Source: RGIG8709 sp045575975 (GTDB lineage: Bacteria > Bacillota > Clostridia > Monoglobales > Monoglobaceae). From it: a DNA stretch of 5,352 nt. The notes below the pieces were generated by a model. The model had not been told where the DNA came from, did no database searches, and worked only from the letters and a program-made list of their open reading frames with translations. This document shows, piece by piece, positions 1 to 5,352 of the stretch. The first letter of the stretch is position 1. Every line of letters begins with the position of its first letter. The DNA lies in NCBI GenBank assembly GCA_045575975.1, contig JAZNFO010000053.1, forward strand, positions 1 to 5,352, given 5' to 3'. The position numbers and the translations under genes are program-made.

Positions 1-34
1 ATTATATACAAAAAATTTTTTATAGGTGATATAA

Positions 35-532
35 ATGTTTAATACTTCTATACTAAATAACATTAACAACCCTTATGCATTTGCAAAAATAAAAGGAAAC
101 AACGATTATACACATATTAATGGCTTCGCTTTTTTTTATAAATTACAGACAGGTATACTTGTCTCCCTTCAACTAAATGGATTGCCTACATCTAACAACA
201 TCTGTAAAAAACCAATATTTGCTGTTCATATCCACAGTGGGGGCAATTGCACAGGCAACAACGCCGACCCTTTCGCAGATGCCATGACACACTATAATCC
301 CAACAGTTGCACTCACCCCTACCATGCAGGCGATTTACCGCCTATATTTGGTGTAAACGGCCTTGGCTTTTCTGCATTTTTGACAAATCGATTTACCACC
401 GAAGAAATTATAGGAAAAACTATTATAATCCACTCTGCACCTGATGACTTTACAACTCAACCATCCGGCAATTCTGGTATAAAAATCGCTTGCGGTGTAA
501 TTACATCCGTATATCAACCAGTTGGTATTTAA
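35..532 (+). CDS. sodC: Cu/Zn superoxide dismutase-family protein, no signal peptide
   Basis: The 165-residue product matches the Cu/Zn superoxide dismutase fold, which converts superoxide to peroxide and oxygen. The metal ligands can be placed by motif: H65 and H67 in HIHSGG and H133 in IIHSAPDD (copper), H86 in THYNP (bridging), and H94, H97 and D100 in CTHPYHAGDLP (zinc). C72 and C153 fit the conserved disulfide, and D137 matches the secondary-bridge Asp. The loop between the second and third zinc-site histidines is about 6 residues shorter than in eukaryotic enzymes. The position of the substrate-guiding Arg (human R143, in GNAGSRLACG) is Lys (K150, in GNSGIKIACG). No signal peptide or lipobox is present and the SOD domain begins near residue 15, so the protein should be cytosolic, unlike most bacterial SodC. 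The start is supported by AGGTGAT at 24-30, four bases before the ATG. The promoter lies mostly off the left edge. Family assignment is firm; dismutase activity is inferred. Confidence 0.88.
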   Translation: MFNTSILNNINNPYAFAKIKGNNDYTHINGFAFFYKLQTGILVSLQLNGLPTSNNICKKPIFAVHIHSGGNCTGNNADPFADAMTHYNPNSCTHPYHAGDLPPIFGVNGLGFSAFLTNRFTTEEIIGKTIIIHSAPDDFTTQPSGNSGIKIACGVITSVYQPVGI

Positions 533-564
533 TATATACTCTGTCGATTATAAACACCAAACAA

Positions 565-1038
565 TTATCTTGCTATTTTCTCCACCTTGGCAGAAATAAG
601 AGCAATCAGTTCTTTGGGGGATATTTCTACCTGATATCCAATTTTCCCTGCACTAAAGACAATTTTTTCTAAATCTTTGCTGGACTCATCTACAACCGTT
701 TCATATTGCTTTTTCATACCAATAGGAGAGCAACCACCCCTTATATATCCCGTTACCTTATTTATATCCTTAACGGGTATCATTTCCACCGATTTTTCTC
801 CAACTGATGCAGCACAGGCCTTTAAATCAAGTTCATTTAAAACAGGCACAACAAAGACATAGTATTTTTTTGACGGTGCAACCGTTACAAGAGTTTTAAA
901 AACCATTGACGGGTCTTTTCCTATTTTCTCAGCAACCGAGCATCCATCATAATCACCATTACTTTCATAGGTATATAAATTATAATTAATTTTATTTGTT
1001 TCTAAAATTCGCATTGCATTTGTCTTAAAATTTGCCAA
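565..1038 (-). CDS. ybaK: YbaK/EbsC-family Cys-tRNA(Pro) deacylase
   Basis: The 157-residue cytosolic protein is close in length and sequence to E. coli YbaK (159 aa), a trans-editing enzyme that hydrolyses Cys-tRNA(Pro) mischarged by prolyl-tRNA synthetase. Landmarks are the VFKTL motif at 46-50 with the catalytic Lys K48, the TGYIRGGCSPIGMKK block at 96-110 lining the substrate pocket, SAGKIGYQVEISPKEL at 129-144, and a C-terminal AKVEKIAR resembling the end of YbaK. The start codon is TTG at 1038-1036. It is preferred over the in-frame ATG at residue 9 because AAGGTGAT lies four bases upstream, the same spacing as in the neighbouring SOD gene, and the extra residues fit the family N-terminus. 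The gene has its own promoter and converges on sodC with 32 bp between stop codons. No clear terminator is visible in that gap. The family is near certain; the exact mischarged-tRNA substrate is by homology. Confidence 0.94.
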   Translation of the reverse strand: MANFKTNAMRILETNKINYNLYTYESNGDYDGCSVAEKIGKDPSMVFKTLVTVAPSKKYYVFVVPVLNELDLKACAASVGEKSVEMIPVKDINKVTGYIRGGCSPIGMKKQYETVVDESSKDLEKIVFSAGKIGYQVEISPKELIALISAKVEKIAR

Positions 1039-1042
1039 TTAA

Positions 1043-1050
1043 ATCACCTT
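1043..1050 (-). promoter_or_regulatory. Ribosome binding site fixing the ybaK TTG start
   Basis: Read on the minus strand this is AAGGTGAT, complementary to the 3' end of 16S rRNA, followed by TTAA and then TTG. It decides the start codon: the next in-frame ATG is 24 bases further in and has no comparable site at the right distance. Confidence 0.8.
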
Positions 1051-1070
1051 ATTTATTTAAAATTAATGTA

Positions 1071-1099
1071 ATTATATCATTAAAAGAATTAAATATCAA
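1071..1099 (-). promoter_or_regulatory. Sigma-A-type promoter of ybaK
   Basis: On the minus strand the -35 is TTGATA (1099-1094), the spacer is exactly 17 bp, and the -10 is a perfect TATAAT (1076-1071). TGA directly before the -10 gives an extended -10 (TGn). Transcription should begin near 1064, leaving a leader of about 25 nt before the TTG start. The promoter sits just beyond the fuc operon terminator, so ybaK appears to be independently and constitutively transcribed. Confidence 0.85.
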
Positions 1100-1107
1100 C
1101 CATTTTT

Positions 1108-1143
1108 AAAAACTACACCCCGAAGATTAAAATCTTCGGGGTG
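1108..1143 (-). terminator. Rho-independent terminator of the fucI-kinase operon
   Basis: A perfect GC-containing inverted repeat, CACCCCGAAGAT / ATCTTCGGGGTG, with a TAAA loop on the plus strand occupies 1116-1143. On the minus strand it is followed by TAGTTTTT (1115-1108), a usable U-tract. It starts 29 bases past the kinase stop codon and ends 9 bases before the ybaK -35. Plus-strand read-out lacks a real T-run, so it acts mainly on leftward transcripts. Confidence 0.93.
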
Positions 1144-1172
1144 CTTTGATTAAATTAATTATGAAAATTCAC

Positions 1173-2480
1173 CTATTTAACCATACAATTAAACTGAGTT
1201 TTCAAATTTCCAAGGGCTGTTGCCTCAACGGGACCTGTTATAATTTCCTTGCCAGTGTATTTTCCTGTCAGTGAATTCAGGTATTTATCCTGACTTCCAC
1301 CGCCAACAATGTTTATACAATCTACAGGTTCACCTGTTATATCTTCTATTTCCTGAACAACCTCTGCATATGATGCTGCAAGGGAATGATATACACTGTT
1401 TAATAAATCAGGAAGAGAAAGGTCTTTTTCGTCAAGACATTCTTTTACCGCTTCAATCATATTTTCAGGAGACGAAAGTCTCTGGTCATTTGGGCTGAAT
1501 GTTTTTGTGTAACTGCTTTCCATAGCCATATACATCATTTCATCATAGGTATATTTCTTATCAAGATTCTTTCTTATACTCTGGAAAAGCCACATTCCCA
1601 TTATATTCTTTAAAAACCCGTATGTGTTATTTGCACAACCCTCATTTGCAAAGTTTGCTGAAAGAGCTTTCTCATTGAGCACAGGATAGGTATTCTGTGC
1701 ACCAATTACGCTCCATGTACCCGATGAAATATACATACCATGTCCTTTCAAAGAACATGCCGCTATTGCAGATGCTGTATCATGAGCAGGGACAAATACA
1801 ACTTTTGCATCAAAGCCTACAAAATTTCTGACTTCATCACTAAAGCTGCCAACCTCACTGCCCGGATAATAAATCTTTTTGAATATACTTTTCTTTATTC
1901 CAAGTTTTGATATTAATTCCATATCCCAGTCTCTTGTTTTCGCGTCCACAAGGGATGATGTTGATGCAATTGTATATTCACTTTTCATAACTCCTGTAAG
2001 CTTATACGAAAGATATTCAGGCATAAAAAGCATATGCTCTGCTTTTTCAAGTTTTCCTGATTTTACATCGCAATATAGCTGATAGATAGAGTTGAAATTT
2101 TCTCGTCGCACGCCTGTTCTGGCATAAAGTTCTTCTCTTGAAATTATCTTATCAATTTCTTCAGGAATCCCAACTGTTCTCGAATCTCTGTAAGATACAG
2201 CCGGCAAAATTTCTTTGCAATCTGAATCAAGAAGAACATAGTCAACTCCCCAGGTATCAATCGCAACAGTTTGTGGGATTTTACCTATATCTTTACATTT
2301 TTTTATTCCCTCAATTACTGAATTTGTAAGGCTTTCTATATCCCAGACCAATGTACCATCAATATTTTTAAATCCATTCTCAAAACGATTAATCTCTGTT
2401 GTCTCTACCTTTCCGTCTTTATACTCTCCTAATATATGCCTCCCACTTGAGGCTCCGATATCAATAGCAAGACAATACAT
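1173..2480 (-). CDS. rhaB: Rhamnulokinase-family FGGY sugar kinase, probable L-fuculokinase
   Basis: The 435-residue ATP-dependent sugar kinase has the FGGY two-domain layout. The N-terminal phosphate-binding motif is LAIDIGASSGRHILG (4-18). AIDTWGVDYVLLD is at 73-85. The probable catalytic base is D234 in PAHDTAS. The second-domain motif SSGTWSVIG is at 252-260, and the adenosine motif INIVGGGSQ is at 389-397. By sequence it belongs to the rhamnulokinase group (phosphorylation of L-rhamnulose at O1). It is cotranscribed with an L-fucose isomerase and no rhamnose isomerase is visible, so L-fuculose is the likelier substrate; the symbol reflects family only. The start ATG has GAGAGG at 2493-2488, 7 bases upstream. 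The protein stops soon after VEATALGNL, where relatives continue for roughly 30-45 residues, so the final helices are missing. No other frame continues the protein, and the operon terminator follows at once. Confidence 0.88.
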   Translation of the reverse strand: MYCLAIDIGASSGRHILGEYKDGKVETTEINRFENGFKNIDGTLVWDIESLTNSVIEGIKKCKDIGKIPQTVAIDTWGVDYVLLDSDCKEILPAVSYRDSRTVGIPEEIDKIISREELYARTGVRRENFNSIYQLYCDVKSGKLEKAEHMLFMPEYLSYKLTGVMKSEYTIASTSSLVDAKTRDWDMELISKLGIKKSIFKKIYYPGSEVGSFSDEVRNFVGFDAKVVFVPAHDTASAIAACSLKGHGMYISSGTWSVIGAQNTYPVLNEKALSANFANEGCANNTYGFLKNIMGMWLFQSIRKNLDKKYTYDEMMYMAMESSYTKTFSPNDQRLSSPENMIEAVKECLDEKDLSLPDLLNSVYHSLAASYAEVVQEIEDITGEPVDCINIVGGGSQDKYLNSLTGKYTGKEIITGPVEATALGNLKTQFNCMVK

Positions 2481-2508
2481 ATCTCAACCTCTCTTCTTGT
2501 ATAATTAT

Positions 2509-2544
2509 TATCTCAGGAAAATCATAATCAATTTTCCTGAGATA
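2509..2544 (-). promoter_or_regulatory. Intercistronic hairpin between fucI and the kinase gene
   Basis: A perfect 14-bp inverted repeat (TATCTCAGGAAAAT / ATTTTCCTGAGATA) flanks an 8-nt loop inside the 81-bp gap, 28 bases before the kinase start. On the leftward transcript it is followed by ATAATTATAC rather than a U-run, so it is a poor terminator. A role in 3'-end protection of fucI mRNA, partial attenuation or RNA processing is more likely. Its upstream arm can also pair with the kinase start region. A separate 12-bp palindrome, AACAAATTTGTT (2549-2560), touches the fucI stop codon. Confidence 0.65.
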
Positions 2545-2561
2545 TTTCAACAAATTTGTTA

Positions 2562-4355
2562 TTATTTATAAAGTGGTCCGTATGCTGCACAGGCTCTGTA
2601 GTCTGCGCCTTCTTTATCCATACCGAATGCATTCCAGCTTGCAGGTCTGAATATATCTTCTTCAGGTACATTATGCATACATACAGGTATTCTGAGCATT
2701 GAACAAAGTGTTATAACATCGGCACCTATATGACCATATGATATGGCACCATGATTTGCACCCCAATTATTCATTACATCATAAGCAGTTTTAAATGCAC
2801 CTTCTCCTGTACAACGCGGAGCAAACCATGTACAAGGCCATGTGTAGTCAGTACGCTTCCATAATGTGTCAGATACCTTTTCAGGAAGTGCAACTGTCCA
2901 GCCTTCTGCAATCTGTACAACAGGTCCCACACCTTTAACAAGATTTAATCTTATCATAGTTGCAGGCATTTCCGCTCTTGTTTCAAAACGAGAAGAATAC
3001 CCGCCTCCTCTGAAATATCCAAGGTCCGCATAATTCCAGGTTGTGTTTTCAATTATTGCTTTCTGGTCTTCTTCTGTTACATCATACCATTTCTTTATTA
3101 TACCGTTACCGTTTTCATCAAGAGCCTTACCGTTTGCATCAAGACAGCAAGCACCCGAATTGATAAGATGAATAAAGCCGTCAGCCTCTTTTGCTTTTCC
3201 TTCAATATCATATCCTGTAGCTTTCTTTACAGAATCACCACTCCAATATGTACGAACATCCGCAAACATCTGTGGACGATTTGTAAGAAGTTTCATAAAT
3301 AGCATACTGATACCGTTGAGACAATCGTTTTCTGTTGCAAGAACATAGGGTTCTCTGGCACCATTCCAGTCAAAAGATGTATTTAATAATGCTTCTGCAA
3401 AGTCTGCATTAGGATAGAAATCTGTCCACTGTCTCTGTCCCTGGAAACCGGCAGCAATAGCATTATGACCAACCATTTCTTCTTCACAGCCCTTTGGAAG
3501 CTTGTCATTTCCATTCATAAGGTCTTTGATAATGACCATCATTTTAACAACAAATTCCCAGTCGCTGTCCTTTTCTTCTCTTGTTCTCTGCATGTTTTCA
3601 GGATTTTTATCAAAACCTTCTATACAGTTTTTCTTTGTCCATTCGAGAGCTTTTTCGTATTCATCTTTATCATAAATTTCTTCCGTCATTCTACGGATGA
3701 TTTCTACCTCATCAACCGATTCAACACGCATACCAAGATATTCTTCAATAAACTCGGGGCTGATAATTGAACCACCAATACCCATACAGATTGAACCAAT
3801 CTGCAAATATGATTTTCCTCTCATAGTTGCAGCTGCAACTGCAGCTCTTGCAAAACGAAGAATCTTTTCTTCTACATCACAGGGTATACTTGTGTCATCT
3901 GCATTTTGCACATCATGTCCATAAATTCCAAAAGCAGGAAGCCCTTTCTGAGCATGAGTTGCAAGAACAGATGCAAGATATACTGCCCCCGGTCTTTCTG
4001 TTCCGTTAAATCCCCAAACGGCCTTTATTGTGTTTTTGTCCATATCCATGGTTTCCGCACCATAGCACCAGCAAGGTGTTACAGTAAGTGTAATATCAAC
4101 GCCCTCCTTGCGGAATTTATCTGCACAAGCTGCAGCTTCTGCAACTCTTCCGATAGTTGTGTCAGCTATAACAACCTTAACCGGTTCGCCGTTTGAATAA
4201 CAAACATTGCTTTCAATAAGCTTTTTGGCAGCATTTGCCATTCCCATTGTTTGTTCTTCGAGCGATTCTCTAACTTTTAAAGGGCCGCGTCTTCCATCAA
4301 TTGCAGGTCTTATTCCTATAACAGGATAATCACCTATAAGTCTATTTTTTGCCAT
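2562..4355 (-). CDS. fucI: L-fucose isomerase
   Basis: The 597-residue product is collinear with E. coli FucI (591 aa), the cytosolic Mn2+-dependent hexameric ketol isomerase that converts L-fucose to L-fuculose and also accepts D-arabinose. Strong landmarks are IGIRPAIDGRRG (13-24), VRESLEEQTM (28-37), VTPCWCYGAET (92-102), WGFNGTERPGAVYLA (114-128), YGHDVQNADDTSIP (145-158), NAIAAGFQGQRQWTD (298-312), SFDWNGAREP (327-336) and FRGGGYSSRF (448-457). The C-terminus has RIPVCMHNV (555-563) and ends in YGPLYK. The catalytic and metal-binding residues are expected to be E342 (ATEND), D366 (FADVRTYW) and H535 (NWGANHG), matching E337, D361 and H528 of the E. coli enzyme. The start has GGAGG at 4367-4363, seven T residues before the ATG. 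It is the first gene of a two-gene leftward operon with the FGGY kinase, divergent from an AraC-type regulator. It appears intact. Confidence 0.97.
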   Translation of the reverse strand: MAKNRLIGDYPVIGIRPAIDGRRGPLKVRESLEEQTMGMANAAKKLIESNVCYSNGEPVKVVIADTTIGRVAEAAACADKFRKEGVDITLTVTPCWCYGAETMDMDKNTIKAVWGFNGTERPGAVYLASVLATHAQKGLPAFGIYGHDVQNADDTSIPCDVEEKILRFARAAVAAATMRGKSYLQIGSICMGIGGSIISPEFIEEYLGMRVESVDEVEIIRRMTEEIYDKDEYEKALEWTKKNCIEGFDKNPENMQRTREEKDSDWEFVVKMMVIIKDLMNGNDKLPKGCEEEMVGHNAIAAGFQGQRQWTDFYPNADFAEALLNTSFDWNGAREPYVLATENDCLNGISMLFMKLLTNRPQMFADVRTYWSGDSVKKATGYDIEGKAKEADGFIHLINSGACCLDANGKALDENGNGIIKKWYDVTEEDQKAIIENTTWNYADLGYFRGGGYSSRFETRAEMPATMIRLNLVKGVGPVVQIAEGWTVALPEKVSDTLWKRTDYTWPCTWFAPRCTGEGAFKTAYDVMNNWGANHGAISYGHIGADVITLCSMLRIPVCMHNVPEEDIFRPASWNAFGMDKEGADYRACAAYGPLYK

Positions 4356-4396
4356 AAAAAAACCTCCATTTTTTTAGTTAATTTTTATCTTTATAC

Positions 4397-4425
4397 TTGT
4401 ATTATAGTATTAGATATGTTATAAT
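4397..4425 (+). promoter_or_regulatory. Promoter of the AraC-family regulator gene
   Basis: The -35 is TTGTAT (4397-4402), followed by a 17-bp spacer and a perfect -10 TATAAT (4420-4425) with an upstream TGT giving an extended -10. Transcription should start near 4432, leaving a leader of about 50 nt. It overlaps the fucI promoter on the opposite strand almost completely. Confidence 0.7.
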
Positions 4426-4429
4426 ACTT
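4401..4429 (-). promoter_or_regulatory. Probable activator-dependent promoter of fucI
   Basis: The minus strand carries a perfect TATAAT (4406-4401), but the hexamer 17 bp upstream is AAGTAT (4429-4424), a very poor -35, and there is no TGn extension. A good -10 with no -35 is typical of promoters that need an activator, fitting the divergent AraC-type gene. Transcription would begin near 4394, about 39 nt before the fucI ATG. No CG-containing catabolite (cre-like) site is seen in this 126-bp region. Confidence 0.5.
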
Positions 4430-4481
4430 GTACAATTATCACTAAAAATTATAACAATATTCACTTTTGTAGGAGAAAAAT

Positions 4482-5336
4482 ATGTATCCAATAAGTTATA
4501 TTGAAAAAAAACGCCATGGGCCCTCCAGCTTTCCAATTCAATATTATTATGTTGACGAAAAGCATCATCAATATATTATGCCTACACACTGGCACAAGGA
4601 ATTTGAAATTATAAGAGTTTTAAGAGGAAATATTAAGATTTATTTAAACAGCACCGAACATTTCCTCTCTGTATGTGATATTTTGCTTGTTGAGAGTGGA
4701 TTTTTGCACAGAGGCGAACCCAACCATTGTACTTATGAGTGCATTGTTTTTGATCTGAATATGCTTGCAAAAAAAGAAAATGATATTATGGCAAAATATA
4801 TTTTGCCCTTATTCAACTCATCGGCAAAAATAAACAATATACAAGTTGATAGATTATGCGATACAGGGCAGGCAATAAACACATTATTTGAGATTTTAAA
4901 AAATAAACCGTCTTTCTATGAAATTAAAGTATATAGTCTTCTTTATGAAATATTTTTAAAGCTATATTCAACAGAAAACATCAGTCCTGCAGATAAATTG
5001 AACCATTCTCCACAAATAGAAGCAATAACACATCTTATAAAATGGATTGAAAAAAATTATACTGAAACTATTACACTTGAAATGCTTTCTTCTATTTCAG
5101 GATTCAGTGAAAAATATCTTTGCAGAATTTTTAAAGAATACACATCAAAAACACCTATAACATATATAAATGAACTAAGAATAGAAAAAGCATGTAATGA
5201 AATGACCATGAATAAAAAGAGTATTACATTTGCTGCATACGAAAGCGGGTTTAACGATTTAAGCTATTTTTGCAGAACATTCAAAAAATATAAAAACATA
5301 ACTCCGAAAGAATATATAAAAAATTTAAATTTATAA
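4482..5336 (+). CDS. AraC-family transcriptional regulator with N-terminal cupin domain
   Basis: The 284-residue DNA-binding regulator has the usual AraC sugar-regulator length and layout. Residues about 20-95 form a cupin-type effector domain with the hallmark MPTHWHKEFEIIRVLRGN (33-50), where the His residues and Glu mark the sensor beta-barrel. A helical linker follows. The DNA-binding domain begins near 180, with a first HTH around 197-219 (ITLEMLSSISGFSEKYLCR) and a second around 248-270 (ITFAAYESGFNDLSYFCR, then TFKKY and TPKEY), the classic AraC C-terminal signature. AGGAG at 4471-4475 lies six bases before the ATG. Divergence from fucI and the shared control region suggest that it senses L-fucose, L-fuculose or a related sugar and activates the operon; this is inference from context. 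The gene looks intact and its stop lies 16 bases from the window edge. Confidence 0.92.
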   Translation: MYPISYIEKKRHGPSSFPIQYYYVDEKHHQYIMPTHWHKEFEIIRVLRGNIKIYLNSTEHFLSVCDILLVESGFLHRGEPNHCTYECIVFDLNMLAKKENDIMAKYILPLFNSSAKINNIQVDRLCDTGQAINTLFEILKNKPSFYEIKVYSLLYEIFLKLYSTENISPADKLNHSPQIEAITHLIKWIEKNYTETITLEMLSSISGFSEKYLCRIFKEYTSKTPITYINELRIEKACNEMTMNKKSITFAAYESGFNDLSYFCRTFKKYKNITPKEYIKNLNL

Positions 5337-5352
5337 AAAAGCCGAAACACAT

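Larger units (their letters stand above)
4393..4432. repeat. Direct repeat ATACTTGTA x2, candidate AraC-type operator
   Basis: The 9-mer ATACTTGTA occurs at 4393-4401 and again at 4424-4432, 31 bp apart, close to three helical turns, so both copies face the same side of the DNA. AraC-family proteins usually bind asymmetric direct-repeat half-sites in helical phase. The two copies lie over the -35 and -10 regions of the two opposed promoters, between the regulator gene and its likely target operon. The role as operator is inferred from position and form. Confidence 0.5.

Noticed and set aside
1..34. A sodC promoter, with TATATA near the left edge as -10 and an A6T6 palindrome at 10-21.
   Set aside because: The -35 region would lie outside the window and A/T runs are common in this AT-rich sequence, so it cannot be supported.
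533..564. A bidirectional terminator between the converging sodC and ybaK genes.
   Set aside because: The only pairing, GGTGTTTA with TAAATACC across an 18-nt loop on the minus strand, is weak, and neither side has a T-run.
1116..1143. The terminator hairpin read as part of an inverted repeat from an insertion sequence.
   Set aside because: There is no transposase or matching distal repeat, and its place after the kinase stop with a T-tract fits a terminator fully.
3465..4196. Several plus-strand open frames of 60-101 codons opposite fucI.
   Set aside because: They are antisense shadows of a highly conserved gene, with no ribosome binding sites and no recognisable protein motifs.
4448..4456. 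A second leftward extended -10 (TGTTATAAT on the minus strand) upstream of fucI.
   Set aside because: The hexamer 17 bp upstream is TCTCCT, within the regulator's ribosome binding site, and nothing like a -35 is visible nearby. It remains a possible weak alternative, but is not supported enough to list.

Overview
The window is an AT-rich, tightly packed chromosomal segment, most likely from a low-GC anaerobic Firmicute of the Clostridia type (gut Lachnospiraceae or Ruminococcaceae-like). This rests on A/T-rich codon use, strong GGAGG or AGGTGAT ribosome binding sites, sigma-A-type promoters, a TTG start codon, and protein types common in that group. Genus and species cannot be fixed from this sequence.

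Layout, left to right. A small Cu/Zn superoxide dismutase-family gene (35-532, +) meets a YbaK/EbsC Cys-tRNA(Pro) deacylase gene (565-1038, -) tail to tail, 32 bp apart. The deacylase has its own strong promoter (1071-1099). A 12-13 bp terminator hairpin (1116-1143) just upstream separates it from the sugar operon. The sugar operon is read leftward: L-fucose isomerase fucI (2562-4355), then an FGGY kinase of the rhamnulokinase family (1173-2480). The 81 bp between these two holds a perfect 14-bp hairpin. A divergent AraC-family regulator (4482-5336, +) shares a 126-bp control region with fucI.

How the genes work together. FucI would convert L-fucose to L-fuculose and the kinase would phosphorylate it at O1. 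The AraC-type protein, with a cupin sensor domain and two C-terminal HTH motifs, probably switches the operon on in response to the sugar. The shared control region holds two opposed promoters whose -10 and -35 elements overlap, plus a 9-bp direct repeat with a 31-bp period that is a plausible operator. The aldolase that would split fuculose-1-phosphate, and a transporter, are not in the window. The operon terminates right after the kinase, so they lie elsewhere.

No mobile element, CRISPR array, tRNA, rRNA or clearly new system is visible. The more unusual details are the fuc control region, the intercistronic hairpin with a competing pairing at the kinase start, the shortened C-terminus of the kinase, and a signal-less SOD-like protein with Lys in place of the catalytic Arg.
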